Shown here piece after piece: positions 8,048 to 17,500 of a stretch of DNA of 64,000 nucleotides. Each line of letters starts with the position of its first letter. The first letter of the stretch is position 1. This DNA comes from DATMGU01 sp035555315 (GTDB taxonomy: Bacteria; Pseudomonadota; Alphaproteobacteria; ATCC43930; CGMCC-115725): contig DATMGU010000010.1 of NCBI GenBank assembly GCA_035555315.1, forward strand, positions 1 through 64,000. Reading direction: 5' to 3'. The notes below the pieces were generated by a model. The model saw only the letters and a list, made by a program, of their open reading frames with translations. It searched no databases and was not told the DNA's origin. Position numbers and translations under genes: made by a program.

Positions 8048-8464
8048 ATGCGGCCTACACTTCCGCCTGATTATCGACCGTCGGAAGACGAAGACTTCAT
8101 GAGCCCGCTGCAACAGGAATATTTTCGGCGTAAGCTGCTGAAATGGCGCGCCGAACTTTTGGCGGAGTCGACTGGAACACTGCAGCACCTGAAGGATGAG
8201 AGCCTGTCGGAGCCCGATATCACGGATCGGGCGAGCCTGGAGACCGATCGGTTTACCGAGTTGCGGACGCGGGATCGCGAACGCAAGCTGATTTCCAAGA
8301 TCGACGCGGCGATCCAACGGATCGAAAGCGGTACCTACGGCTATTGCGAGGAAACCGACGAGCCGATTGGCGTGCGGCGCCTGGAGGCTCGGCCGATCGC
8401 CACGCTCAGCCTGGAGGCGCAGGAGCGGCACGAGAAGCTGGAGCGCCTTCATCGCGAGGATTAA
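8048..8464 (+). CDS. dksA: DksA/TraR-family RNA polymerase-binding regulator
   Basis: A 138-residue DksA-type protein that enters the RNA polymerase secondary channel and works with ppGpp. The N-terminal LPPDYRPSEDEDFMSPLQQEYFRRKL, the coiled-coil region (about 25-90) and the zinc-finger-like GYCEETDEPIGVRRLEARPI motif are clear. Only one of the four Cys of the E. coli zinc site is present (C100); the other positions are Thr, Ser and others, as in many alphaproteobacterial DksA proteins. A GTG codon directly precedes the ATG chosen as start. The gene has its own promoter and a strong terminator, so it is an independent unit within the flagellar region. Confidence 0.92.
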   Translation: MRPTLPPDYRPSEDEDFMSPLQQEYFRRKLLKWRAELLAESTGTLQHLKDESLSEPDITDRASLETDRFTELRTRDRERKLISKIDAAIQRIESGTYGYCEETDEPIGVRRLEARPIATLSLEAQERHEKLERLHRED

Positions 8465-8492
8465 GCACCTCTTATGATCTAGGGCGTGTCAG

Positions 8493-8530
8493 CGACCGTG
8501 CCGGGTATCCGGCACGGTCGTTTGTTTTTT
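8493..8530 (+). terminator. Rho-independent terminator after dksA
   Basis: A perfect 12-bp stem (CGACCGTGCCGG at 8493-8504 pairing with 8509-8520), a 4-base loop and then TTTGTTTTTT. It begins 28 bases after the dksA stop codon. A textbook intrinsic terminator. Confidence 0.95.
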
Positions 8531-8577
8531 AGCCACGGGAAATCCGCCGCGCGACTCGCCGCCACCGAACCTTACCC

Positions 8578-8590
8578 GGCAAATTTTTCC
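8578..8590 (+). promoter_or_regulatory. Degenerate FlbD-element-like site upstream of fliL
   Basis: GGCAAATTTTTCC preceded by CCC and followed by TAG. The left half matches the palindromes before fliF and fliE; the right half has TTCC in place of TGCC. It lies about 155 bases upstream of fliL, after the dksA terminator, in an otherwise unassigned gap (8531-8732). Confidence 0.4.
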
Positions 8591-8732
8591 TAGTTGGGCG
8601 GTTCGGGGGCCCCGTTTCAACCATCTCTTAATCAACCCCGCCTAAGGTTAACGACAACGAGACCTAGGCGGGGCAGCGCTCCGCATCCATGACATCGTGC
8701 CGCTTTCAACGCGGCATCGGGGGCTGATCGAG

Positions 8733-9296
8733 ATGACCGACGGGATAATGGACGATGGCATGATCCCCGGGCGCCGCTCGAAGATGAGCGGTAAAAAGCT
8801 CGTGCTGTTTATCGTGCTGCCGCTTCTGCTGCTGATGGGGACCGCGGCCGGTCTGTATTTCACCGGGACCATCAACAAGCTGATGGGCGGTGCCAAGGAA
8901 GCCGGTCACGAAGAACATGCCGCCGAGGCGCCGGCTGCCGCGGCACCGGCCCACGGGGCGGCCGAAGGCGGTAAAAAGGGCGAGGGCAAGGAGACGCCAT
9001 TCTTCGACCTGCCGGATATGCTGGTCAATCTCAATACCGGCAATCGCAAGACCAGCTTCCTCAAGATCAGCGTCAGCCTGGAACTCGCCAAGGCGGAGGA
9101 TGCCCCCCGCCTCCAATCGCTGATGCCGCGCGTCATCGATACCTTCCAAACCTATCTGCGCGAGCTTCGCGTGGAGGATCTGCGCGGGTCGGCCGGTCTC
9201 TACCGGCTGCGCGAGGAACTCCTCAGCCGGGTCAACGCCGCGGTGGCCCCGGCCAAGGTCAATGACGTGCTGTTCCGCGAGATGCTCATCCAATAA
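8733..9296 (+). CDS. fliL: FliL flagellar basal body-associated protein
   Basis: A 187-residue FliL protein, which surrounds the stator and supports motor function. After a short cytoplasmic tail there is one membrane segment (LVLFIVLPLLLLMGTAAGLYF), then an Ala/Glu/His/Lys-rich linker, then the periplasmic FliL domain (FFDLPDMLVNLNTGNRKTSFLKISVSLEL, MPRVIDTFQTYLREL, LREELLSRVNAAV). The ATG at 8733 is preferred because the upstream in-frame ATG at 8697 would add 12 unrelated residues. It is the first gene of the fliL-fliM-DUF6468-motE unit. Confidence 0.92.
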   Translation: MTDGIMDDGMIPGRRSKMSGKKLVLFIVLPLLLLMGTAAGLYFTGTINKLMGGAKEAGHEEHAAEAPAAAAPAHGAAEGGKKGEGKETPFFDLPDMLVNLNTGNRKTSFLKISVSLELAKAEDAPRLQSLMPRVIDTFQTYLRELRVEDLRGSAGLYRLREELLSRVNAAVAPAKVNDVLFREMLIQ

Positions 9297-9379
9297 CGCC
9301 TAGCCGACCCATCCGAACCTGGTCGATCCGACCGGGATCAGGGGATTACGCCTAACTCTCGATAACGCCCACCGGAGCG

Positions 9380-10480
9380 ATGGTACACCTCATGGCCGAT
9401 ACGCCGGAAAACGAGCTCGACGAAGACCAGATGGCTGCCGAATGGGCGGCGATGGCTGGGGACGATACGGCCGATGCCGGCATGGACGACATGTCGGGCG
9501 GGATGGACTCGACCTCGACCCGTGTCCTGAACCAGAACGAAATCGACAGCCTGCTGGGCTTTTCCGACGTCAATGCGGGCGATCAGGATACCTCGGGCAT
9601 CCGCGCGATCATCGACAGCGCGCTCGTCTCGTACGAGCGCCTGCCGATGCTCGAGATCATCTTCGACCGCCTGGTCAGGATGATGTCGACCAGCCTGCGC
9701 AACTTTACCTCCGACAATGTCGAGGTGTCGCTCGACAGCATCACCTCGACTCGGTTCGGCGATTATCTGAACTCGATCCCGCTGCCGGCGATGCTCAGCG
9801 TCTTCAAGGCGGAGGAATGGGACAATTTCGGCCTGCTGACGGTCGACAGCGCTTTGATCTACTCGATCGTCGACGTGTTGCTGGGTGGCCGACGCGGCAC
9901 CGCCGCGATGCGCATCGAGGGGCGGCCCTATACCACGATCGAACGCAACCTCGTCGAGCGCATGGTCAATGTCGTGCTGGCCGACCTCTCGGCCGCTTTC
10001 GATCCCTTGAGCCCCGTCGACTTCCGCTTCGAGCGGCTGGAGATCAACCCGCGTTTCGCGACCATCGCCCGGCCGGCCAATGCCGCCATCGTGGCGCGGT
10101 TGCGCATTGACATGGAAGATCGCGGCGGCCGTCTCGAACTGCTCTTCCCGAACGCGACGCTGGAGCCGGTCCGCGAACTGCTGCTGCAGATGTTCATGGG
10201 CGAAAAATTCGGCCGCGATTCAATCTGGGAAAGCCATCTGGCCGGCGAGCTGTGGCACACCAACGTGCAGATCCGCGCCGTGCTGGATACCTTCGAACTC
10301 AGCCTCAAGGATGTCTTGAATTGGGAGGTCGGCACGCGCTTGCCGCTGAACGCGCTGCCGACATCGGATATCAGCCTGCTCTGCGGCGATTTGCCGATGT
10401 TCTCCGGCAAGATGGGGCGCAAGGGCGGCAACATCGCCGTGCGCATCGACGAAAAACTCGAAAAGAACCGGGAGCGCTGA
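9380..10480 (+). CDS. fliM: FliM flagellar motor switch protein
   Basis: A 366-residue C-ring protein that receives phosphorylated CheY. The CheY-binding helix is visible as VLNQNEIDSLLGF near residues 49-61, preceded by an acidic Met/Asp-rich extension longer than in E. coli FliM. The CheC-like middle domain (RLPMLEIIFDRLVRMMSTSLRNF and the VDVLLGGRRG motif) and the C-terminal SpoA domain (LKDVLNWEVGTRLPL) follow. A second in-frame ATG at 9392 could be the start; GGAG at 9374-9377 sits close to the first and far from the second. fliN, its partner, is in the fliF operon. Confidence 0.95.
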   Translation: MVHLMADTPENELDEDQMAAEWAAMAGDDTADAGMDDMSGGMDSTSTRVLNQNEIDSLLGFSDVNAGDQDTSGIRAIIDSALVSYERLPMLEIIFDRLVRMMSTSLRNFTSDNVEVSLDSITSTRFGDYLNSIPLPAMLSVFKAEEWDNFGLLTVDSALIYSIVDVLLGGRRGTAAMRIEGRPYTTIERNLVERMVNVVLADLSAAFDPLSPVDFRFERLEINPRFATIARPANAAIVARLRIDMEDRGGRLELLFPNATLEPVRELLLQMFMGEKFGRDSIWESHLAGELWHTNVQIRAVLDTFELSLKDVLNWEVGTRLPLNALPTSDISLLCGDLPMFSGKMGRKGGNIAVRIDEKLEKNRER

Positions 10481-10484
10481 ACCA

Positions 10485-11153
10485 ATGATCATGTCACTGG
10501 TCATGGATGGCTCTATCGCGGCGTTGTTGGTCGCGACGATCATCTATGCGGGGATCCTCAATCACCGCCTGGCCGGCCTCAGGGCCGACAGCACCCGGTT
10601 GCGCGGGATGATACGCGGATTGCAGGATGCATCGGCCCAGGCCGAGAGCGCCGTCGCCGATATGAAGGCGGCCGCTGCCGATAGCGGGCAGCAGTTGCAG
10701 GAAACGATCGAGCGCGCGGTCACGCTGAAGGCCGATCTCGGCTATCTCAACGATCGCGCCTCCGGTATCGCCGACCGCCTGGAAACGGGGATCCGCGCGG
10801 GCCGCGATCCGCGTGTCGAGCTGGACGAGATGACCGGCGACAAATCCGCCTCCTCCGGGCGGCGGACGCGTACCGACGCGGAGTCGCCCATGCGGCCGCG
10901 AGACCAGCGGGCTGAGGCGACGACATCACCGAGATCCGGCGCCAGGTCGGCCTCGCGCGGCGAACGGCCGGGGCCCGGCCTCGCCTTTCTGCTGCAGCAG
11001 GCGGCGGAGGAGGCCGATGCGGTTCCGTCTCGTCCGTCAGTCGCCACCACGGCGGAGCAGGATGCCGCGGATCTGCCGCCGTCGCGGTCTCGAACCCGGA
11101 ATCCCTCGCGTTCCGAGCAGGAATTGCTCGACGCTCTGACTGGGCGGCGCTGA
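10485..11153 (+). CDS. DUF6468-type flagellar-cluster membrane protein
   Basis: A 222-residue protein starting 4 bases after the fliM stop. It has one N-terminal membrane segment (SIAALLVATIIYAGILNHRLAGL), then a helical, probably coiled-coil stretch (about 30-105), then an Arg/Ser/Pro-rich low-complexity tail, and ends in SEQELLDALTGRR. Proteins of this layout (DUF6468) are commonly found between fliM and motE in alphaproteobacteria; their role is not known to me. The membrane anchor and the position suggest a structural or positioning role at the flagellar base. The family call rests on context and layout. Confidence 0.65.
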   Translation: MIMSLVMDGSIAALLVATIIYAGILNHRLAGLRADSTRLRGMIRGLQDASAQAESAVADMKAAAADSGQQLQETIERAVTLKADLGYLNDRASGIADRLETGIRAGRDPRVELDEMTGDKSASSGRRTRTDAESPMRPRDQRAEATTSPRSGARSASRGERPGPGLAFLLQQAAEEADAVPSRPSVATTAEQDAADLPPSRSRTRNPSRSEQELLDALTGRR

Positions 11154-11156
11154 ATC

Positions 11157-11888
11157 ATGCGCCAGGTGATCGTACCCGCCGTCATCTTCGGCATGGCGAT
11201 GTTGCTGACTGTGAAGCTGGGCGATGCCTGGCAGCATGCCGGCGAGGCTTTCGCCCAAAGTAAGCCGACGCCCCCCGCCGCCGCTCCGTCGGCGAGCAAT
11301 ACGCCCGCCGCCGCGACGCCGAGCCCCGCCACGACGCCCAGCCTTGCCGCGACACCGGCCACCCCCGCGGGCAATGGCAAACCATCCGGCGCCCCGGTAT
11401 CGGCTGCCTTGGCCGAAGCCGATCCGGCGGCGACCGATGGACGGGCCGGCAAACCCAAGCGAAACGCCTCGTTCTCCCCAGCCGAGGTCGAGATCCTGCA
11501 GGCCCTGTCGGAGCGTCGGGCGACGCTCGACCGGCAGACCGAGGAGCTTGACCGTCGCCAGGGGCTGTTGCGCGCGGCCGAGCAGCGCGTCGACGAGAAG
11601 ATCGCCAAGCTGCAAAGCATCCAGCAGACGATCGATGGCCTGCTGAAGAAATACGACCAGCAGGAAGACACCAAGATCACCAGCCTGGTGCACATCTATG
11701 AGTCGATGAAGCCAAAAGACGCGGCGCGCATCTTCGAGCAGCTCGATATGCCGGTGTTGATGGAGGTCCTCGAGCGGATGAAGGATCTGAAGACAGCGCC
11801 GATTCTCGCCAGCATGGATCCGACCAAGGCACGGACGGTGACCATCGCGCTGGCTGAGCGGCGTCAGCTGCCGACAGTAAATCAATAA
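11157..11888 (+). CDS. motE: MotE-like motor protein with MgtE-N/FliG-like domain
   Basis: A 243-residue exported protein. Residues 1-34 form a signal or anchor segment (VIVPAVIFGMAMLLTVKLG). An Ala/Pro/Thr-rich linker runs to about residue 100, a coiled coil spans about 107-165 (RRATLDRQTEELDRRQGLLRA), and an MgtE N-terminal-like domain ends the protein (SLVHIYESMKPKDAARIFEQ, LDMPVLMEVLERM, APILASMDPTKARTVT). In rhizobia MotE is a periplasmic partner of the motor protein MotC. It starts 3 bases after the upstream gene. The role here is inferred from family and place. Confidence 0.75.
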   Translation: MRQVIVPAVIFGMAMLLTVKLGDAWQHAGEAFAQSKPTPPAAAPSASNTPAAATPSPATTPSLAATPATPAGNGKPSGAPVSAALAEADPAATDGRAGKPKRNASFSPAEVEILQALSERRATLDRQTEELDRRQGLLRAAEQRVDEKIAKLQSIQQTIDGLLKKYDQQEDTKITSLVHIYESMKPKDAARIFEQLDMPVLMEVLERMKDLKTAPILASMDPTKARTVTIALAERRQLPTVNQ

Positions 11889-11921
11889 CTACAGATACAG
11901 TACATCAACAAAAATCCACGA

Positions 11922-11936
11922 TTAAGTCCATGTTAA
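11922..11936 (+). promoter_or_regulatory. Perfect CtrA box upstream of cheY
   Basis: TTAAGTCCATGTTAA matches TTAA-N7-TTAA exactly. It lies 78 bases upstream of the cheY start in the A/T-richer gap after motE, suggesting that the cheY-cheZ-MotB-like-TPR operon is under CtrA control. Confidence 0.75.
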
Positions 11937-12014
11937 CCGTTTTGGGGCTTAATCACCAATACTTATAGGCGGGTCTTATCTGATTTAGGCTCGCCGGCCA
12001 GCTAGGAGAGTTCG

Positions 12015-12401
12015 ATGGCCGTCGATATGAAAATGAACATTCTGATCGTCGATGACTACAAGACGATGTTGCGCATTATCCGGAACTTGTTGAAGCAGCT
12101 CGGTTTCGACAATGTCGAGGAAGCGACCGATGGCAGCACAGCACTCGGCAAGCTGCGTGATGGCAGCTACGGGTTGGTGATTTCCGACTGGAATATGGAG
12201 CCCATGACCGGGCTGCAGCTCCTGAAGGAAGTGCGCGCCGACGGCAAGCTGAAGCCGATCCCCTTCATCATGATCACGGCCGAAAGCAAGACCGAGAACG
12301 TGGTCGCTGCCAAGGCCGCCGGCGTCAGCAATTATATCGTGAAGCCGTTCAACGCTGCGACGCTGAAGCAGAAGATCAGTTCCGTCATCGGCGATTTCTA
12401 A
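12015..12401 (+). CDS. cheY: CheY chemotaxis response regulator
   Basis: A 128-residue single-domain receiver. It has the acidic pair D13-D14 (LIVDDYKTM), the phosphorylation site D58 (VISDWNMEPMTGLQLL), the switch Thr in MITAES and the Lys in VKPF. Phosphorylated CheY binds FliM and changes motor rotation. Its length and the DWNM context are typical of flagellar CheY. It begins the operon and is followed by cheZ after 13 bases. A perfect CtrA box lies upstream. No chemotaxis kinase or receptor is in the window, so the main che cluster must be elsewhere. Confidence 0.93.
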   Translation: MAVDMKMNILIVDDYKTMLRIIRNLLKQLGFDNVEEATDGSTALGKLRDGSYGLVISDWNMEPMTGLQLLKEVRADGKLKPIPFIMITAESKTENVVAAKAAGVSNYIVKPFNAATLKQKISSVIGDF

Positions 12402-12414
12402 GGAGGTCGGGACC

Positions 12415-13068
12415 ATGAGCTTCCAGAAATCCGATGACGATCTGGCCTCTCGCCTCGAGCATTTGCGCGAGGGGCGTCCGACCGTGAAGTCCGCAGATGT
12501 GGCGTCGGCCGTCGAGGAAGTGGTCGGCAGCTTGTCGGGTGCCATCTCGGCCGTCGACATGAAGCTCTATCACGAGTTGGGCGCGCTGGCGGAATACATC
12601 CAGGCGGCCAAGCTGGAGATCGCGGCGCTGCGTCCGGACGATATCCGGGAGCAGCATATCCCGATGGCGACCGACGAACTCGACGCGGTCGTGGAAGCGA
12701 CCGCGAAGGCGACGGGCGAGATCCTCGACACGGCCGAGCAACTCGAAGCCCTGGGCGGCACGCTCGCTCCCGAGATCGGCGTTCAGATCACCGACGCCGT
12801 CACGCGGATCTTCGAAGCGTGTAACTTTCAGGACGTCACCGGCCAGCGGATCACCAAGGTCGTGAAGACCCTGAAGCACATCGAGATCAAGATCGGTGAC
12901 CTGCTCGGTGCCTTCGGTGACGGCATCAAGGCGGAGCGCGCGCCCGTCGCCGCCGAGCCGGAGCCGATCGACATCAACGACGAGTCCAAGCTGCTGAATG
13001 GCCCGCAGCTGACGGCCTCCGCGAACAATCAGAGCGACATCGACGCGATTCTAGCCGGCCTGGCATAA
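12415..13068 (+). CDS. cheZ: CheZ-type CheY-phosphate phosphatase
   Basis: A 217-residue CheZ family protein. The catalytic region reads EACNFQDVTGQRITKVV, placing D140 and Q144 where E. coli CheZ has D143 and the essential Q147. Long helices flank it, as in the CheZ four-helix bundle. The last residues (QSDIDAILAGLA) match the C-terminal CheY-tethering helix. A consensus AGGAGG (12401-12406) precedes the ATG. Adjacency to cheY supports the role. CheZ is found in part of the alphaproteobacteria. Confidence 0.92.
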   Translation: MSFQKSDDDLASRLEHLREGRPTVKSADVASAVEEVVGSLSGAISAVDMKLYHELGALAEYIQAAKLEIAALRPDDIREQHIPMATDELDAVVEATAKATGEILDTAEQLEALGGTLAPEIGVQITDAVTRIFEACNFQDVTGQRITKVVKTLKHIEIKIGDLLGAFGDGIKAERAPVAAEPEPIDINDESKLLNGPQLTASANNQSDIDAILAGLA

Positions 13069-13083
13069 GCGCGCGCATCGGGG

Positions 13084-13848
13084 ATGGCCATGATCGACCT
13101 CGATCCGCCAAACCCGATCGGGCAGGCCGCCTACGCCGCGACCCTCTCGACCTATCTCAGCCTGTTCCTGCTGTTGCTGGGTTTCTTCATCTTGCTGCAG
13201 GCACAAACCAATGCCAGCCGGCAGCACGACCTCATGCAGCGGGCAGCGTCGGCGCCATCGCCGGTTGTCTCAGCCAGGCCGATCGTATCGACAGGCTCAA
13301 TCGTATCGACTGGCTCAATCGTATCGACAGGCCCAATCGCATCGACAGGACCGGCCGGCATCATACCGTCATCGAACGATCCATTGTCACCCCAGGCGTT
13401 CGCCGAGGCTGCCCGGGAGCTGATGACCGCTACCTTGCCGCTGGTCGATGGTGCGACGGCCGACTCGGATGATCTGCTGGCGATCACCATCCCCGCCGGG
13501 GCGTTGGTCGGTGCGGGCGGTACCAAGCCGCGGGCCGAGCTGGCGCCGTTCATCGATCGCCTCGCGGTCCTGCTGCAACGCCGACCGCCCGGCCAGCTTT
13601 TCGAGTTCGTCTATCGGACGGGTGACAAGAACGCGCAATCGATCTCGCGCGCGGCCGCCTTCGCGGCGGCGCTCAGCGCGCGGGGATGTCCGACCGACGC
13701 GCTCTCGATCGGCGTCGAGCCAGCGCTCGGCGATCGGATCCATCTGGCGTTTCGGATGGCCCAGGCCATCGCACCGCGCGCGCCGGTGCCGATGCCGTCG
13801 CTTCCCGAGGAGCCGACCCCCGTCGGCGTACAGGGAGCGGGCCAATGA
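13084..13848 (+). CDS. MotB-like membrane protein lacking the channel Asp
   Basis: A 254-residue protein built like MotB: a short N-terminal tail, one membrane segment (AATLSTYLSLFLLLLGFFIL, about 19-38), a linker and a C-terminal OmpA-like fold (about 125-235). The place of the MotB channel Asp holds Ser/Thr-Tyr, so it probably does not conduct ions. The C-terminal domain lacks the usual TD...R peptidoglycan-binding residues. The linker contains four in-frame 18-bp repeats giving IVSTGS-type hexapeptides. The next gene overlaps it by 4 bases and is a second MotB-like protein that does have the Asp, so the two may act as a pair. Confidence 0.6.
   Translation: MAMIDLDPPNPIGQAAYAATLSTYLSLFLLLLGFFILLQAQTNASRQHDLMQRAASAPSPVVSARPIVSTGSIVSTGSIVSTGPIASTGPAGIIPSSNDPLSPQAFAEAARELMTATLPLVDGATADSDDLLAITIPAGALVGAGGTKPRAELAPFIDRLAVLLQRRPPGQLFEFVYRTGDKNAQSISRAAAFAAALSARGCPTDALSIGVEPALGDRIHLAFRMAQAIAPRAPVPMPSLPEEPTPVGVQGAGQ
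13282..13353 (+). repeat. Four 18-bp tandem repeats in the first MotB-like gene
   Basis: Units ATCGTATCGACAGGCTCA, with one to three changes per copy, occupy 13282-13299, 13300-13317, 13318-13335 and 13336-13353. They encode I-V/A-S-T-G-S/P hexapeptides in the linker after the membrane segment. The sequence is less GC-rich than the surrounding gene. Confidence 0.92.
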
Positions 13849-14525
13849 CGGCCGATCTTGACCTCGTTGGGCTGTCGGCACCGATCCGGCCTCGCGCCTC
13901 CGCCAATCCGCTGTGGATGCTGTCCTTCGTCGACTTGATCTCGCTGCTCGTCGCTTTTTTCATGCTGTTGTTCGCGCTGTCCGGCCGCTCGCCGGAGGAG
14001 TGGCAGCAGGTCGCGGCACCGATCGCCGCCTATTGGCATGGCGACGCGGCGCTTACCAGTCCCGACTTGGCACCTGCGCCGGCGCGTCCGACAGTGTCGC
14101 GGAATTTCGGGCTTCGCTATGTGGCGATGCTGGTCCAAGGCTGGCAAACGGCTGACCCGGTACTGGCTCAGTTGCAGCTCACGGTGGGAGATGATCGGCT
14201 TAGGCTGGAATTGCCGCCGGATCTCGTGTCCGAGCTGGCGAGCGGGCAGGGCAATGCCGTGGCCGGCTCCGCTCAAGCGATGTTGGGCCATATCGGCTCG
14301 CAGCTGAGCGCGCTCGGCAATCCGGTCGATGTGGTGGTGACCGGGATCGGCAGTCCCGACCAGGCGGAAGCCTGGAGCGATGCCATCGCTTTGGCGCAGA
14401 GCGTCGCAGAGGATCTCGCAACCGCCGGCTTGCGGCCGGCGGCGAGCGGTGCGACCCTGGATCCAATGCCGGGTGCCACCCGCCGCATAGATCTTGTCAT
14501 CCGCGAGGCCGAAGGACTGCACTGA
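13845..14525 (+). CDS. MotB-like stator protein with channel Asp
   Basis: A 226-residue MotB-type protein. The N-terminal segment PLWMLSFVDLISLLVAFFML keeps the ion-channel acid at D30, matching Asp32 of E. coli MotB. The C-terminal part (LRLELPPDLVSELASGQGN, LSALGNPVDVVVTGIGSPDQ, TRRIDLVIRE) follows the OmpA-like fold but lacks the usual peptidoglycan-binding Asp/Arg pair. It is shorter than typical MotB (about 300). Start and stop codons overlap with both neighbours (ATGA and TGATG), showing tight coupling. Its likely partner is the MotA in the fliF operon (1649-2620). MotB-like is secure; ion type and function are inferred. Confidence 0.75.
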   Translation: MTADLDLVGLSAPIRPRASANPLWMLSFVDLISLLVAFFMLLFALSGRSPEEWQQVAAPIAAYWHGDAALTSPDLAPAPARPTVSRNFGLRYVAMLVQGWQTADPVLAQLQLTVGDDRLRLELPPDLVSELASGQGNAVAGSAQAMLGHIGSQLSALGNPVDVVVTGIGSPDQAEAWSDAIALAQSVAEDLATAGLRPAASGATLDPMPGATRRIDLVIREAEGLH

Positions 14526-17500
14526 TGCGGGGCCTGCCGATCTTGGTATTGGCGTTCCTCCTGGCCCTGCCGATGGCCCAGGCGAGCGCCGCCGCGTCCA
14601 ACACGCCGACGGCGGCTTCGGCGCGACAGCCGCTGGTCGCCCGCGCCGGACTCCATGAGGGCTTCGGCCGTCTCGCGATCGATGTGGCCGAGGGCGGTCC
14701 GGACTCGAGCTCGATCCAAGCATCTGTCGAGCAGAACCAGTTGACCATCCGCTTCGCAGCACCGGTCTCGGGCTCGGTCGCCTCGCTGCAGCGGACGCTA
14801 AGCCCCTATATCACCGACTTGGCGATCGGTCCGGATGGGCTCAGCCTCAGCGGTACGCTGCGCCGGCCGGTCGCCTTGCAGCAGAAATCCTATTCGCCGA
14901 AGACTTTCGTGCTCGACCTGATCGACCAGCCGGACGTGGCGAGCAATGCGTCCCCGACCGTTAAAAACGCCAAACCCGCCACTGAGGCGGAACCGGCCCA
15001 ACCGGCGTCCGCCAAGACGGCGCCGATACCCAAACCGGCGACGCCGTTGACCGCTCGGCTGGCGCATCATGCCGGCTTCGACCGGCTGGTCATCGATGGT
15101 GCCAAACCCGTGACGATCGGCGAGGCGGGCGGGGCCGCGGTGATGCGGTTCGCGAAGCCGGTGGCGATCGATCTGGCGGCGCTCGGCAAATTGGCACCAA
15201 CTGATGCCGGTGGGCCCAGCCTGTCCGAGGACGGCCAGACGCTGACCTTGCCGTTGCCGGCGGACCGGCGGTTGCGCCCCAGCCAGGCCGGCCGCCAGGT
15301 GGTCCTCGATCTGCTGGCGCCCGATCCCAAGCTGGCTGCCCAAGCCGCCGCGCAGGCAGCTGCCGCCAAAGCCGCGGCGACAGCGGCGGCGGCGGAAAAG
15401 AGTGCCCCCGTCGCTAAGCCGGTGGTGTCCCAGTCGACGGCTGCCGCCTTGCCGGTCCGGGTGCTGCCGATCGATGGCGGGGCGGGGGTATCGCTGCGCT
15501 TCGAATGGAACGATCCGGTCGCGGCGGCGGTGTTTCGCCGCAAGGGAAAATTATGGATCGCCTTCGACGCGCCGGCCAAACCGGTCATCGATCCGCTGAG
15601 CCCGGCGGCCCGCGCGGTGCTGTCGACCATCTTGCCGATCGATCAGTCGGCCGCGACGCTGCTGCGTTTGGAGGCCGCCGCCGGGGTCAATCCATCGGTC
15701 CGCCGCTCCGGCACCGTCTGGATCATCGATCTCAGGGTACAGCCCCTGAAGCCCGACGCCCCGATCGAGCCGAAAATCGGCCCGGGCACGCCCGCCACCG
15801 CCGTATCATTTCCGGCGCTCGATCCGTCCTCGCCGATATCCGTGATCGACCCCGATGTCGGCGATACGCTGTTCATCGTGACGCTGCCGCAGCTGGGCCA
15901 GGGCATCGACGCCGATCTGGGTTTTGTCGATTTCGAGACCCTGGCGAGCGTCCAGGGGCTGGCGTTTCGGCCGAACTCCGAACTGGTCACGATCCGATCA
16001 CGCCCGCGTTTCGTCGAGGTAACGGCGGCGGGCGGCCTGACGGTCTCGCCGCCGGGCGATCGCAATCCGACCCTCGCCTCCATGACCGGTACCGCGCCGA
16101 GCGTCGATAAAGGGCCACCCAGATTATTCGCGTTCGATGCGTGGCGCGGCCCCGCCGGTGTCGATTTTTCCAAGCAGCGCCAGACACTGCAGCAGGCGGT
16201 CGTCGACGTGCCGGCCGCGGATCGCGGTCCGGCGCGACTGGCGCTCGCCCGGTTCTATTTCGCCAATGGCATGGGCCCCGAGGCATTGGGCGTGCTGCAT
16301 GCGATCGAACACGATACGCCGGCGCTGGCGACGACAGCCGACTTCCACGCCATGCGCGGCGCGTCGGAACTGTTGGTCGGCGATCGGGACGCGGCGCAAA
16401 CCGATCTTGCCGATGCCGCGCTGGACAATGACCGCGACGCATCCCTCTGGCGCGGTGCCGTGGCGCTCGCGAAGGGGGATTTTCCGGCGGCCGCCAAGAA
16501 CTTCGCCGATGGCAATTCAGCCCTTGCGACATATCCGAAGCCGGTTCGCCATCGCCTGACCTTGGATGCGGCCGAAGCCAGCCTGCAGGCCGGCGATATC
16601 AAGGTGGTGGAACCCCTGCTGGCCTCGGTGCTGCGTGAGGCGCCGATGGCGGGCGACCTCGCGCGGGCGAGATATCTCGAAGGGTTGCGCCTGGAAAAGG
16701 CCGGCGACCACGATCGCGCGGTGAAGACCTGGGCCGAGGTCTCGGCGAGTGACGACGGCCCCAGCCGGGCCCGTTCCACCTATGCGTCGATCCTCGATCG
16801 GCTCGCATCCGGCAAGCTCGATCGGGTCGATGCGATCGATCAGTTGCAGCGCTTGCGCTTCGCCTGGCGCGGCGATGATTTCGAGGTGACCGTGCTGCGC
16901 AAATTGGCCCAGCTGCAGGTCGATGACTCGGATTATCGCGGCGGCTTCCGCAGTTTCCGCACCTTGCTCGAAACCTATCCCGATCAGGCACCGGCAAAGG
17001 GCGCCGCGGAGGAGATGCAGGCCGATTTCGTCGGGCTGTTCCTCGGCAAATCCGCCGAGAACGTGGCACCGCTGAAGGCGCTCGCGGTCTATGACGAATT
17101 CCGCGAGCTGATGCCGGCCGATGAGCGTGGCCAGGAGATCACCCGCAAGCTGATCGATCGGCTGGTCTCGGTCGACCTGCTCGACCGGGCGGCGACGCTG
17201 CTCGACGATCAGGCGCGCAATCATCTGCAAGGCTTGGAACAGGCGCGGGTGGCAGCTCGGCTGGCGCTGGTCCGGTTGCTCGATCACAAACCCGATGACG
17301 CCCTGAAGGCGCTCGACATCCCGGTGATACAGGATTTGGGACCGGATCTGAACCGTCAGCGGCGCGAGTTGCGCGCCCGCGCGCTCGCCGAACTCGGCCG
17401 GACCGATGATGCGCTGAAGCTGCTGGTGGGCGACGCGTCGGTCGATGCGGACCGTCTCAGGTCGGATATCTATTGGCATACCCAGAATTGGGCGGCGGCG

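Noticed and set aside
8461..8475. TTAA-N7-TTAT at the dksA stop codon as a CtrA site
   Set aside because: One mismatch, overlaps the end of dksA and lies before a strong terminator, so it is unlikely to control a promoter.
8591..8610. GG-N10-GC pair as a sigma-54 promoter for fliL
   Set aside because: The flanking bases do not match the TGGCAC and TTGC blocks, and such pairs are common by chance in GC-rich DNA.
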